Shown here piece by piece: positions 16,166 to 25,141 of a stretch of DNA of 64,000 bases. The first letter of the stretch is position 1; each line of letters starts with the position of its first letter. The position numbers and the translations under genes are program-made. Source of the stretch: Caballeronia sp. dw_19 (lineage in GTDB: Bacteria > Pseudomonadota > Gammaproteobacteria > Burkholderiales > Burkholderiaceae); contig NZ_JAAVUQ010000001.1 of NCBI RefSeq assembly GCF_018449515.1, positions 124,001-188,000 of the forward strand. Reading direction: 5' to 3'. The notes under the pieces were generated by a model that made no database searches, was not told the DNA's origin, and saw only the letters and a list, made by a program, of their open reading frames with translations.

Positions 16166-16341
16166 GTAACGCCTTTAAACGCAAAACTCAAACTGTGCCG
16201 GCGGACTCCGCGTGATTGAAAGCGACGCAAGCCGCCGGTTCGTAGTTGGTGCCGGTGATCTCCGGCATCCAGTCCCAACGCCCCGACCCTACCCGAGACG
16301 CGCGGCGCGCACAGCTTTATGGCGCGCCGCTTGAAGCACCC

Positions 16342-17082
16342 TCACCCCATGTGCAAGCCGCCGTTCAGCGAGAAATCGGCGCCGGTCGAAAAACCCGATT
16401 CCTCCGATGCCAGCCACGCCACGATCGAACCAATTTCCTCCGGCCGCCCCAGCCGGCGAACCGGAATGGTCGCGACAATCTTCTCCAGCACGTCCGGGCG
16501 GATCGACTTCACCATGTCCGTGCCAATGTAGCCCGGCGAAATGGTATTGACCGTCACACCTTTGGTCGCCACTTCCTGCGCGAGCGCCATCGTGAAGCCG
16601 TGAATGCCGGCCTTCGCCGTGGAATAGTTGGTCTGGCCGAACTGCCCTTTCTGACCATTCACCGACGAAATATTGATCACGCGTCCGAAACCACGCTCAA
16701 CCATGCCATCGATCACCTGCTTCGTGACGTTGAAGAGGCTCGTCAGGTTGGTATCGATGACCGCGGTCCAGTCTTCGTGCGTCATCTTCCGGAACACGAC
16801 GTCGCGCGTGATGCCCGCGTTGTTCACCAGGATGTCGACTTCGCCGACTTCAGCCTTGACCTTGTCGAAGGCGTTCTTGGTCGACTCCCAGTCGCCCACA
16901 TTGCCTTCTGACGCAATGAAGTCATAGCCCAGCGCCTTTTGCTCTTCGAGCCACTTGACCCGGCGCGGCGAGTTCGGTCCACAGCCCGCGACGACCGTGT
17001 AGCCATCCTTATGGAGCCGCTGGCAGATACTCGTACCAATGCCGCCCATGCCGCCCGTCACATACGCTACTCGTTTCGTCAT
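16342..17082 (-). CDS. phaB: Acetoacetyl-CoA reductase
   Basis: A 246-residue short-chain dehydrogenase that reduces acetoacetyl-CoA to (R)-3-hydroxybutyryl-CoA with NADPH. The cofactor motif is TGGMGGIG (9-16), NNAG is at 87-90, and the catalytic residues are S140, Y153 and K157 (YSTAKAG). The loop VNGQKGQFGQTNYST is characteristic of PhaB. GGAGCGAG precedes the start. It lies 92 bp after phaA and provides the monomer for PhaC. Length is exactly that expected for the family. Cytosolic homotetramer by family. Confidence 0.96.
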   Translation of the reverse strand: MTKRVAYVTGGMGGIGTSICQRLHKDGYTVVAGCGPNSPRRVKWLEEQKALGYDFIASEGNVGDWESTKNAFDKVKAEVGEVDILVNNAGITRDVVFRKMTHEDWTAVIDTNLTSLFNVTKQVIDGMVERGFGRVINISSVNGQKGQFGQTNYSTAKAGIHGFTMALAQEVATKGVTVNTISPGYIGTDMVKSIRPDVLEKIVATIPVRRLGRPEEIGSIVAWLASEESGFSTGADFSLNGGLHMG

Positions 17083-17174
17083 TGCTCGCTCCGTTTATCG
17101 TTATGCGCGCTTGGCGACCGGCCTTGGCTGCCGGCTCGTATCGCGGCGCGCGGTGCTTGTCGCACCCTGTCTCC

Positions 17175-18356
17175 CTACAGCCGCTCCACCGCGAGCGCCA
17201 CGCCCATACCGCCGCCGATACACAGCGACGCCAGTCCTTTCTTCGCATCGCGTTTCTGCATTTCATGCAGCAGCGTGACGAGAATCCGGCAACCGGACGC
17301 ACCGATCGGATGCCCGATCGCGATCGCCCCGCCGTTCACGTTGACCTTCGACGTGTCCCAGCCCATCTGCTGATGCACAGCCAGCGCCTGCGCTGCAAAT
17401 GCTTCGTTGATTTCCATCAGGTCGAGGTCCGACGCGGACCAGCCCGCGCGTTCCAGGCAGCGCTTCGATGCCGGCACTGGACCCATGCCCATCACTTTCG
17501 GATCAACGCCTGCGTTCGCGTACGCCTTGATGCGCGCGATGGGCGTGAGGCCCAGCGCATCGGCCTTTTTCGCCGACATCACGATCACGCCCGCCGCGCC
17601 GTCGTTAAGACCGGAGGCGTTTGCCGCGGTCACAGTGCCTTCCTTCGAGAACGCGGGCTTCAGGCCGGACAGCGACTCGGCTGTTACGCCATGACGCACG
17701 AATTCGTCGGTGGCAAAACGCAGCGGCTCGCCCTTGCGCTGAGGAATTTCAACGGGCACGATTTCATCGTTGAAACGGCCGGACTTCTGTGCCGCTTCCG
17801 CCTTGTTCTGCGACAGGGCCGCGAACTCATCCTGCGCTGCACGCGTAATGCCGTATTCCTTCGCGACGTTTTCCGCCGTGACGCCCATATGAATCGAGTT
17901 GAACGCGTCCCACAGGCCGTCCACGATCATCGAATCGATCAGCTTCGCGTCGCCCATGCGGAAACCGTCGCGTGAGCCCGGCAACACGTGCGGCGCCGCG
18001 CTCATGTTTTCCTGGCCGCCCGCGATCACGATGTCGGCATCGCCCGCGATAATCGCGTTTGCCGCCAGCATCACGGCTTTCAGGCCCGAGCCGCACACCT
18101 TGTTGATGGTCATGCCCGGCACCGAGCTGGGCAAGCCTGCCTTGATCAGCGATTGACGCGCCGGATTCTGGCCGGAGCCCGCGGTGAGGACCTGGCCGAG
18201 GATCACTTCACTGATCTGCTCGGGCTTGAGGTTCGCGCGTTCGAGTAACGCGCGAATCACGATCGCGCCCAGATCGGGTGCGGCGATTTTCGCCAGCGAC
18301 CCGCCGAATTTGCCGACGGCCGTCCGTGCAGCCGATACGATCACTACGTCTGTCAT
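17175..18356 (-). CDS. phaA: Acetyl-CoA acetyltransferase (biosynthetic thiolase)
   Basis: A 393-residue thiolase that condenses two acetyl-CoA to acetoacetyl-CoA, first step of polyhydroxybutyrate synthesis. Active residues are C88 in [12 protein letters not shown]349 in IGHPIGASG and C379 in [10 protein letters not shown]. The start at 18356 ([19 protein letters not shown]) matches the family and has AAAGGAA upstream; 44 more in-frame upstream codons have no family resemblance. Second gene of phaCABR, 315 bp after phaC, so it may have additional promoter activity of its own. Distinguished from bktB upstream of it by sequence and by location. Confidence 0.96.
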   Translation of the reverse strand: MTDVVIVSAARTAVGKFGGSLAKIAAPDLGAIVIRALLERANLKPEQISEVILGQVLTAGSGQNPARQSLIKAGLPSSVPGMTINKVCGSGLKAVMLAANAIIAGDADIVIAGGQENMSAAPHVLPGSRDGFRMGDAKLIDSMIVDGLWDAFNSIHMGVTAENVAKEYGITRAAQDEFAALSQNKAEAAQKSGRFNDEIVPVEIPQRKGEPLRFATDEFVRHGVTAESLSGLKPAFSKEGTVTAANASGLNDGAAGVIVMSAKKADALGLTPIARIKAYANAGVDPKVMGMGPVPASKRCLERAGWSASDLDLMEINEAFAAQALAVHQQMGWDTSKVNVNGGAIAIGHPIGASGCRILVTLLHEMQKRDAKKGLASLCIGGGMGVALAVERL

Positions 18357-18671
18357 TTCAGTTTCCTTTGAGAATCGAAAGTGGTAGCCCGGGTTTAGCC
18401 GGCTGACTGCGTGGCCGGCTGGATGCGTGTTCGCGCTTGCCCCTTGTTTGCCTGCGCGGTTTTCACCCGGTGCAGGCGACGCTCTCAACAGCGCTGGCGT
18501 TACAGTTTCTTCAGGTTTCTTCGGGTTTCAGCAACTGCAATAAAGCGATACGTCGGATACTGTTGACCGGTCGCGCCCGAAATGCAATCGGGTCCGATCC
18601 GCATGACCCGCCCGGCCGTCGCTCAAACTTGCGCTCAAAAAGTCATTCAGCCGTGCAGGTCATGCAAAATT
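18357..18671. other. phaC-phaA intergenic region
   Basis: A 315-bp gap with no gene that I can support. It contains one stem-loop, AGCCGGC (18397-18403) with GCCGGCT (18414-18420), lacking a T-run on either side, which could be an RNA-processing or attenuation structure between the first two pha genes. No promoter was clear to me. Confidence 0.4.
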
Positions 18672-20636
18672 TCACTGGTCCCGCTGCAGGACATAACGTC
18701 CCGGCGCCGGCTCGATCACCGGGAAATCACCGGACCCCAGGTTTGCTTTCGGCTTTACTTTCTTGCCGGCGTAACCATCGAGCCATTGCGTCCACGTCGG
18801 CCACCAGCTACCCGGATGTTCGGTCGCGCCTTCGAACCATGCATCGGCGTCTTCGGGCAGGGTTTTATCGGCGTTATCGAGAAGCCAGAAACTGCGCTTG
18901 TTCTTCGACGGCGGATTGATCACGCCCGCAATATGTCCCGATGCCCCAAGCACGAACGTCTGCGGCCCGGTCAGCAAAGGTGCGGACGCATACGCCGCCG
19001 TCCACGGCACGATGTGATCCTCGCGTGACCCATACAAAAACGTCGGCACATCGATCTTCGACAAATCCACCGGCTCACCGCACGCGGTCAGTTCGCCCGG
19101 ATTACGCAGGCGATTTTCCAGATACGTGTTACGCAGATACCAGACGAACATCGGACCTGGCAGATTGGTTGAATCGCTGTTCCAGTAAAGCAGGTCGAAC
19201 GCCTGCGGCGTGCGGCCCTTCAGGTAATTGTCCACCACGTAGTTCCACACCAGATCATTCGGGCGCAGATACGAGAACGTGTTGGCAAACTCGACGCCAC
19301 GCATCAGCTCAGCCGGTTTGCCGTTCTTGCCGCCAATGGTCTGCTCGCGCATCTGCACATGCTGCTCATCGATAAACACATCGAGCACGCCCGTGTCCGA
19401 AAAGTCGAGCATGGCGGTGAGCAGCGTCATGGACGCAACGGGATGTTCCCCGCGCGCGGCCAGCACGGCCAGCGCGGTGGCGAGCATCGTGCCGCCGACG
19501 CAAAAACCGAGCGTGTTGATCTGCTCGCGTCCGCTGATCTGCTTGACTACATCAATAGGCGTAAGCACGCCTTCGTCGATGTAATTATCCCAGGTCTTGT
19601 GCGCGATCGATGCATCCGCATTACGCCACGAGATCATGAAAACCTGATGGCCGGCGTCAAGCGCATGGCCGACGAGCGAACCTTCCGGCTGCAGGTCGAG
19701 AATGTAGAACTTGTTGATGCACGGTGGCACGATCAACAGCGGCCGCTCTCTCACAGTCGCCGTGCGCGGCGTGTACTGGATCAGTTGCAGCAGGTCGTTC
19801 TCGAACACGACCGAGCCTTGCGTGGTCGCAATGTTCTTGCCGACCACAAAACCGGATTCATCGCTTTGCTGGATCTTGCCGCGCTGCATGTCGGCGAGCA
19901 AATTCAGCATGCCTTTTTGCAGACTCTCGCCACGGCTCTCGATCAGCGCCTTCTGTGCATCCGGATTCAACGCAATGTAATTGCTCGGCGACGCCGCTGC
20001 TGCCCACTGCTGTACGGCAAACCTGATTCGTTCGCGGGTCTTGTGATCGGCTTCGACAGCTTCTGCAAGCTCCTGCAAATAACGCGCATTCAACACATAC
20101 CATGCAGCGGCGAATGCGAAACCAGGCGCGGATTGCCACGCGGTCGTGCTGAAGCGACGGTCTTTCAGCGTCGCCAGGTCGATGCTTTGCTCACTGGCCT
20201 GCTTGATCAGTTCCGCGGCGTCACGCGAGAAACTGGACTGCAGCTCCTGTAGGCGCTGCGGCGCGATAGCGGCAGTCGGCATCTTCGGCATCGCCAACGG
20301 CAATTGACCACTATCACCGTTACTGCTGTTGCCGCCACTCATGCCCGGAAAACCAGAGAATCCCGGGAAACCACCCAGCGCCGCAAACGGATTGGCCGAT
20401 GCTGATCCTGCCGATTCCGCATGTCCCGAATTCGCCTGGGCGGCAAGCTTTTGCCACTGGTCCGGGTCGGCTACTGCACGCCATGTGTTGAGCCATTGCT
20501 CGAACATCTTTTGCACTGCCGCTGGATCTGCGGCAGGCACACTAAAAGGCGCACCCGACGCACCAGGCGAAGCCTTGGCAGCGGATGGACTTGATGAACC
20601 CGGTGATGATGAAGATGAAGATCTGGAAGCAGCCAT
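18672..20636 (-). CDS. phaC: Class I polyhydroxyalkanoate synthase
   Basis: A 654-residue polymerase that joins (R)-3-hydroxyacyl-CoA into polyester at the granule surface. The lipase-like box GFCVGG carries the nucleophile C379; D540 (SREDHIVPW) and H568 (GASGHIAGV) complete the triad. SWRNADASIAHKTWDNYI and the conserved tail (PGSWWPTWTQWLDGYAGKKV) mark class I. The catalytic core begins near residue 200; the first 120 residues are unusually long, Ser/Pro/Gly/Ala-rich and probably disordered (the well-studied Cupriavidus enzyme has 589 residues). First gene of phaCABR. A promoter resembling that of Cupriavidus phaC lies 145-175 bp upstream. Confidence 0.96.
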   Translation of the reverse strand: MAASRSSSSSSPGSSSPSAAKASPGASGAPFSVPAADPAAVQKMFEQWLNTWRAVADPDQWQKLAAQANSGHAESAGSASANPFAALGGFPGFSGFPGMSGGNSSNGDSGQLPLAMPKMPTAAIAPQRLQELQSSFSRDAAELIKQASEQSIDLATLKDRRFSTTAWQSAPGFAFAAAWYVLNARYLQELAEAVEADHKTRERIRFAVQQWAAAASPSNYIALNPDAQKALIESRGESLQKGMLNLLADMQRGKIQQSDESGFVVGKNIATTQGSVVFENDLLQLIQYTPRTATVRERPLLIVPPCINKFYILDLQPEGSLVGHALDAGHQVFMISWRNADASIAHKTWDNYIDEGVLTPIDVVKQISGREQINTLGFCVGGTMLATALAVLAARGEHPVASMTLLTAMLDFSDTGVLDVFIDEQHVQMREQTIGGKNGKPAELMRGVEFANTFSYLRPNDLVWNYVVDNYLKGRTPQAFDLLYWNSDSTNLPGPMFVWYLRNTYLENRLRNPGELTACGEPVDLSKIDVPTFLYGSREDHIVPWTAAYASAPLLTGPQTFVLGASGHIAGVINPPSKNKRSFWLLDNADKTLPEDADAWFEGATEHPGSWWPTWTQWLDGYAGKKVKPKANLGSGDFPVIEPAPGRYVLQRDQ

Positions 20637-20781
20637 ATCCGCGTTTGACCTAAGCGTCCCGAGAGACTGAGTTGCTGATGCAGGCGTGACGTGGAGCCGC
20701 GTCGTTGTAATCGTCGTGCCGGGCTGCTAAACGCCCGACCGCGATGATGTGACCTTGCTACGCCGTGCGCTTTTGTGAAAC

Positions 20782-20811
20782 ATTCTTGCTCCACGGTGCA
20801 AGGCGTGTCAA
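20782..20811 (-). promoter_or_regulatory. Probable sigma-70 promoter of phaC
   Basis: Minus strand TTGACA (20811-20806), 18-bp spacer, AAGAAT (20787-20782). The published Cupriavidus necator phaC promoter, as I recall it, also has TTGACA with an 18-bp spacer and an AACAAT -10 box. Transcription would begin near 20775 and give a leader of about 140 bases. Confidence 0.6.
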
Positions 20812-20893
20812 TGCGTCGCCTTGATTTTGACGCAGTGCGATATTTTTTTCATCATCGTTTTCCCGATGTGACGCGATGATGAATGTCAAGAAT

Positions 20894-20950
20894 TGTTGCG
20901 CAACATAAGACGCGTCCATCGCAGCCAATCACGTTTTAGTTGCGCAGCAA
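20894..20950. promoter_or_regulatory. Paired TTGCGCA dyads upstream of the phaC promoter
   Basis: TGTTGCGCAACA at 20894-20905 is a perfect 12-bp palindrome, and TTGCGCAGCAA at 20940-20950 is a near match 46 bp further. They lie 80-140 bp upstream of the phaC -35 box. They are candidate binding sites for PhaR or another regulator; the identity of the binder is not shown by the sequence. Confidence 0.4.
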
Positions 20951-21029
20951 AAAGCGTGCGCCTGGCGGCATTGACGAACACCAGGTCATAGGCGGTTTGA
21001 GCCGGATCTGCGCGGGTCGGATCCGGAGT

Positions 21030-21920
21030 CTAGTCTGCCAGCCAGATCATTGCGGCCATGCGTCCCGTTGTCCGGTCCCGTCGATACGAATAGAACCGGT
21101 CCGCATCAGTCATCGTGCAAAACGTCCCGCCGTGGACATTGCCGGACGGCACGCCGCTCCGTTCGAGGCGCAAACGGGCGAGCGCATAGAGATTGGCCAG
21201 ATATTTGTGTTTCTCTTCACGCTTGACGAAAGCGGCAATGGTCGCATCGCGACATGCAGGGTCGGCCGCAGCGACGAACGCATCGAGCACATCCTCACCT
21301 ACTTCGAACGCTGCCGGGCCAATTGCCGGACCGAGCCATGCGTGCAACGTGCTGGTCTGGGCGCCGGCGAGATGCGCAACCCGCTCCGCCGTCTTTTCCA
21401 CGATTCCAGCCGCCAGTCCACGCCAGCCTGCATGCGCTGCGCCGACGGCACGGCCGGCTGCATCGCAGAAAAGTACCGGCAGGCAGTCCGCGATCATCAC
21501 AACGCACACGACGCCCGCGCGATCGGTCACCGCTGCGTCCGCCTCGACCACTGACGCGGGGGAACCGGCGCAGCGGTCGATCACCGCGCCCGCATCCTCG
21601 ATCTGTGCGCCATGCACTTGCGCAAGCCATGCAATCGGGGCGCTAGTGAGTTCCGCCACGCGCCGGCGGTTTTCCATCACGGCGTCGGGTGCATCGCCTG
21701 TGTGCAGGCCGAGGTTCAGGCCGACACGGCTGTTCGCACCGCCGTACGGCGCGGCGCTGACACCCCCATTGCGCGTGGTCGCGAGCGCCTTCACTCGCGG
21801 CGAAACCGCATTGGGACCGCTGGACCAGCCGGGCCAAAGGCAATCGTCGTGGCGAAGCTGCGGGTAAGCCGCAAATTTAGCGGCGAAGCCTGCCTCGGAT
21901 GGCGTCACCATTGGCCTCAT
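21030..21920 (-). CDS. pgeF: Peptidoglycan editing factor PgeF (multicopper-type laccase domain, YfiH)
   Basis: A 296-residue member of the YfiH/DUF152 family. Hallmarks are [29 protein letters not shown] then LPVLF, and [12 protein letters not shown], giving the His/Cys metal site of the family. Family members act as purine nucleoside phosphorylases and prevent wrong amino acids entering peptidoglycan. The ATG at 21920 overlaps the rluD stop as ATGA, so it is translationally coupled to rluD, a gene order common in proteobacteria. The N-terminal 25 residues precede the conserved domain and a later start is possible. Confidence 0.88.
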   Translation of the reverse strand: MRPMVTPSEAGFAAKFAAYPQLRHDDCLWPGWSSGPNAVSPRVKALATTRNGGVSAAPYGGANSRVGLNLGLHTGDAPDAVMENRRRVAELTSAPIAWLAQVHGAQIEDAGAVIDRCAGSPASVVEADAAVTDRAGVVCVVMIADCLPVLFCDAAGRAVGAAHAGWRGLAAGIVEKTAERVAHLAGAQTSTLHAWLGPAIGPAAFEVGEDVLDAFVAAADPACRDATIAAFVKREEKHKYLANLYALARLRLERSGVPSGNVHGGTFCTMTDADRFYSYRRDRTTGRMAAMIWLAD

Positions 21921-23164
21921 TCCTCGTCATCATCGTCATATTCGATTGGCTGCGACTCGTCCCAGCCGCCGCGCGCCTGAACGCCGCCATCGTCTTCATC
22001 GATGAAATCCGCGTCCTCCGGATCGAGATCCGTCGCTTCATCGCGACCCAGGCCCAATTCCGCTGCCAACGCTTCAATATCCTCCGGCACGTCGGCGCGC
22101 CAGCTGATCTCGCGACCCGTGATCGGATGGATCAGTCCAAGCCGCCAGGCATGCAGCGCCTGGCGATTGAACCCCTCCGGCAGCGGCTGCACCGAACGCT
22201 TGCCACGCGCGTGACCGTAGATGGGATCCCCCAGCAACGGATGGCGGATATGCGCACAATGCACGCGGATCTGGTGTGTACGGCCGGTGTCGAGATCGCA
22301 GTGAACCGCGGACACGGGCTGGTTGTTCCACATCGCCCGGTCGATGGTGCGGTAGTGCGTACGGGCGTATTTCCCCGATGCGCTCTCCACCACCGCCATG
22401 CGCGTGCGGTCGCGCGGATCGCGGCCAATCGGTGCATCGATAGTGCCTTCGTCCGGCATCGTCCCCCACACCAGCGCGACGTAGCGGCGCTTCACCGTGC
22501 GTGCCTGCAACTGACGGGTCAGGACCGTCTGCGCTTCGAGCGTGCGTGCAACCACCATCAGCCCCGACGTCTCCTTGTCCAGCCGATGCACGATACCCGC
22601 GCGCGGCAAGCCGGCGGCGGCGTCGCCGTACCGGTACAGCAAACCGTTGAGCAGCGTGCCGCTCCAGTTGCCCGCCGCCGGATGCACGACCATGCCCGCT
22701 GGCTTGTTGATGACCACGAGCGCCTCGTCTTCATAGACGATCTCGAGCGGCACCGGTTCCGGCGTGAACGCGAGCTGTTCGGGCAGTAAATCGGGAATCA
22801 GCGTGATAGTGGCGCCGAGCGGCACCGGTTGCCGGATCTTCGCGGGCGCGCCGTCGACCTGCACACGCTGCGCATCAATCCAGGTCTGCAGGCGGCTGCG
22901 CGAAAATTCGGGGAACAGGCGTGCCATGACCTTGTCGAGACGCTCGCCGGCGTACTCGTCGGGGACGAGGATCGTGCGCGGCGTTTCGGCGTCGGCGCGG
23001 CGCTCGTGCAGGTTGGTGGGCACGGGTTTGCCGTGAATTTCGCTTGCGGCGTCCGGCGCAGCGGCCGGTTCGGTCAAATCGTCCGGACGTGCGTCGTCGG
23101 CCGATGCGCTTGGGCTATAATCTTTGCTGCGATCTTTGGTACGACTTGTACTTGAGCGGGTCAT
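21917..23164 (-). CDS. rluD: 23S rRNA pseudouridine(1911/1915/1917) synthase RluD
   Basis: A 415-residue pseudouridine synthase. An S4 RNA-binding domain (about 75-130, [20 protein letters not shown]) is followed by the catalytic domain with [17 protein letters not shown], whose aspartate is the nucleophile, and [20 protein letters not shown]. It is some 90 residues longer than the E. coli protein: an N-terminal acidic/polar extension of about 60 residues and a C-terminal acidic tail ending in DDDDEE. It modifies helix 69 of 23S rRNA during ribosome assembly. It is divergent from bamD with only 46 bp between the starts. Confidence 0.94.
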   Translation of the reverse strand: MTRSSTSRTKDRSKDYSPSASADDARPDDLTEPAAAPDAASEIHGKPVPTNLHERRADAETPRTILVPDEYAGERLDKVMARLFPEFSRSRLQTWIDAQRVQVDGAPAKIRQPVPLGATITLIPDLLPEQLAFTPEPVPLEIVYEDEALVVINKPAGMVVHPAAGNWSGTLLNGLLYRYGDAAAGLPRAGIVHRLDKETSGLMVVARTLEAQTVLTRQLQARTVKRRYVALVWGTMPDEGTIDAPIGRDPRDRTRMAVVESASGKYARTHYRTIDRAMWNNQPVSAVHCDLDTGRTHQIRVHCAHIRHPLLGDPIYGHARGKRSVQPLPEGFNRQALHAWRLGLIHPITGREISWRADVPEDIEALAAELGLGRDEATDLDPEDADFIDEDDGGVQARGGWDESQPIEYDDDDEE

Positions 23165-23210
23165 TTAGACTGAAAAGCTGGGAATTAGCCAGAAAGGCAT
23201 GAGCTAGAAA

Positions 23211-24095
23211 ATGCAAGCACTGATGCGAGCCGTGAATCAAGCTTTGAGAACCGTTTTGAACCCTGTCCGTCAACTGGTCCGGCTATCGTCGAACTCGTCT
23301 GTCAAGGTCATGGCGCTGGCTGCGGGTGCCGTCATTGTTGCGGGCTGCCATGGTTTGCCCGAGAAAACCGACGAAACGGCAACGTGGAATAACGGCAAAT
23401 TATACTCGGAGGCGCAGGATGCGCTGACCGGCGGTGACTTCGGCAAATGTGCGAAGTATTTCGAGAGCCTGGAAGGTCGCGATCCGTTCGGTCATTTTGC
23501 GCAACAAGCGCAGATCAATGTCGCTTACTGCAACTGGAAGGACGGCGAAACCGCTTCCGCAGATTCGGCTATCGACCGCTTCATCAAGCTGCATCCGGAT
23601 CACCCGGACATTCCCTACGCGTATTACCTGAAAGGCATGATTCACTTCAACGACGACCTCGGTCTGTTCGGCCGTTTCTCCGGCCAGGACATGAGCGAAC
23701 GTGATCCGGTGTCGCTGCGCGAATCGTACGACGCGTTCAAGGTCGTCGTCGACAGGTACCCGCAAAGCAAGTATGCGCCCGATGCTGCTCAACGCATGCG
23801 CTACATTGTGAATGCGCTGGCTTCGCACGAAGTGCACGCTGCGGATTATTACTATCGGCGTGGCGCTTATGTCGCGGCAATCAACCGTGCGCAACTCGCG
23901 ATCCGTGAATACCGGAATGCGCCTGCAACGGAAGATGCGTTGCACATCATGATGCTGTCGTACGGCAAGCTCGACCAGCCGCAGCTGGAAGGCGATACGA
24001 AACGCGTGTTGGCCGCTACGTTCCCCGACAGCCCGTATGTCACCGGCAAATCGCGCCCGGGTAAGGAAAACAAATCGTGGTGGCAGATCTGGTAA
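23211..24095 (+). CDS. bamD: Outer membrane protein assembly factor BamD
   Basis: A 294-residue lipoprotein of the Bam complex, which folds beta-barrel proteins into the outer membrane. The lipobox GAVIVAGC puts the lipidated cysteine at residue 46, an unusually long signal region; internal starts such as the ATG at 23223 are possible. Tetratricopeptide repeats follow (LYSEAQDALTGGDFGKCAKYF, FIKLHPDHPDIPYAYYLKGM and AINRAQLAIREYRN). The gene is transcribed away from rluD and ends in a strong terminator. The rluD/bamD divergent arrangement is common in beta-proteobacteria. Confidence 0.93.
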   Translation: MQALMRAVNQALRTVLNPVRQLVRLSSNSSVKVMALAAGAVIVAGCHGLPEKTDETATWNNGKLYSEAQDALTGGDFGKCAKYFESLEGRDPFGHFAQQAQINVAYCNWKDGETASADSAIDRFIKLHPDHPDIPYAYYLKGMIHFNDDLGLFGRFSGQDMSERDPVSLRESYDAFKVVVDRYPQSKYAPDAAQRMRYIVNALASHEVHAADYYYRRGAYVAAINRAQLAIREYRNAPATEDALHIMMLSYGKLDQPQLEGDTKRVLAATFPDSPYVTGKSRPGKENKSWWQIW

Positions 24096-24185
24096 GCGGG
24101 TTCTTCACGCTAGGTTCTTCACGCTAACCACGGCAACGAAAAAGCCGGCGAAAGCGGTGATGCAGTTCAGTTAAGCCTTATAAAA

Positions 24186-24218
24186 AAGCCGCGCTCATTT
24201 CGGAGCGCGGCTTTTTTT
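24186..24218 (+). terminator. Rho-independent terminator of bamD
   Basis: Stem AGCCGCGCTC (24187-24196) and GAGCGCGGCT (24203-24212) with a six-base loop, then TTTTTT. It lies about 90 bp after the bamD stop. The preceding A-run makes it bidirectional. Confidence 0.9.
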
Positions 24219-24544
24219 CGGACACCATTCTCACAGGCTGAAGCGGGTTCCAGATGGCCAATTCCCGGCCAGTCCCGGTCTCTCAAAAGAGATGCCCGGA
24301 TCGGGCCTCCTGACGTGAAAAGCGCGCCTGGCGGACGATTACCCAACGGGCAGCGGGGACATTACAACTCTGTTATCGGGTGGAATCGAAGCCCGTGTCA
24401 TCTCCCGTTACACAAAGAAGGAAAAATCTCCGCGGAATTCATACACTTGTGAGTAACCGGTCCTGATTCGGGGTAGCCTGCCCTGTGCAAGATCCGGCTT
24501 GGCAAAACAAATCTGAAATAGTGCGGACAGTAGAGGTGATCATC
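24219..24544. other. Intergenic region upstream of the Gly/Tyr/His-rich gene
   Basis: A 326-bp stretch after the bamD terminator with no supportable gene. It should carry the promoter of the gene at 24545. I could not identify a convincing -35/-10 pair or a structured RNA. Confidence 0.4.
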
Positions 24545-24997
24545 ATGAATGCGCGTAGAGCGTGCCAGCTATTGCTGGTGGTGTTGGCGGCCGTGGGTGC
24601 AAGCGGCGCAGCCATGGCCGGCGGCTACTATCACGGCGGCGGCGGTGGCTGGGGGGGTGGCTATCATGGCGGCGGCTATTACCACGGCGGCGGCTACTAT
24701 CACGGCGGTTGCTGCGGTGGGTCGGTCGGGGTGTATTTTGGCCCGGGTTTTGTCGGTGGCTATCCGTACCCGTACTACCCCGGTTACTACCCGAATTACT
24801 ACGCTTACGGCCCTGTGCCAGTCGTCGATCCCACGCCGACTCAGTATGTCGAACAGGGGCAAACGGACACGACAGGTGGCGGCGCGCCGCAAGCGTCCTA
24901 CTGGTATTACTGCGGGAAGCCTCAAGGTTATTACCCGTACGTCAGGGCCTGCCCCGGAGGTTGGCAGACAGTGCCGGCCCAACCGCCCGGCGGCTGA
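24545..24997 (+). CDS. Gly/Tyr/His-rich exported protein of unknown function
   Basis: A 150-residue protein. Residues 1-25 are a signal peptide (MNARRACQLLLVVLAAVG, cleavage likely after AMA). The mature N-terminus is a run of glycine, tyrosine and histidine built on a repeated G-G-Y-Y-H-G-G unit, then a Cys-Cys pair (HGGCCGG), then Tyr/Pro-rich sequence (YPYPYYPGYYP). The last 45 residues have a more ordinary composition with two further cysteines in YWYYCGKPQGYYPYVRACPGGW, a motif I have seen at the end of similar small exported proteins of Burkholderia. The ATG at 24545 has AGAGGTGATC just ahead. It may sit in the cell envelope and bind metal through the His-rich part, but that is speculation. 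Confidence 0.72.
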   Translation: MNARRACQLLLVVLAAVGASGAAMAGGYYHGGGGGWGGGYHGGGYYHGGGYYHGGCCGGSVGVYFGPGFVGGYPYPYYPGYYPNYYAYGPVPVVDPTPTQYVEQGQTDTTGGGAPQASYWYYCGKPQGYYPYVRACPGGWQTVPAQPPGG

Positions 24998-25141
24998 TCG
25001 AGCAGCGCGCCGCGTTTGGATCAACGCCGCCTGATCCGGCGTCATGCCCGAGGGGGCGTGCATAGCGAAAGAAGCACGCCAACGACTGCGCCGCGGCACA
25101 TGCTGCCGGCGCAGAGGCTCGCGGCGTTCAACACGCCGCGT

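Larger units (their letters stand above)
20637..21029. other. Regulatory region upstream of phaC
   Basis: A 393-bp gap between pgeF and phaC. It holds the phaC promoter (20782-20811), two TTGCGCA-type dyads (20894-20905 and 20940-20950) and, near the pgeF stop, a stem CCGGATC/GATCCGG (21002-21026) without a T-run. No gene is supportable. Confidence 0.6.

Noticed and set aside
24219..24544. Possible riboswitch or small RNA before the Gly/Tyr/His-rich gene
   Set aside because: Some short complementary segments exist, but no known riboswitch consensus and no terminator-like end could be found.
24640..24730. Possible CRISPR-like or tandem repeat in the glycine-rich coding region
   Set aside because: The short repeated units are the codons of the G-G-Y-Y-H-G-G peptide repeat, with no spacers and in a coding frame.
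24562..25065. Overlapping alternative frames in the Gly/Tyr/His-rich gene
   Set aside because: The repetitive GGC-rich sequence keeps several frames open, but only the frame at 24545-24997 has a signal peptide and a ribosome site.
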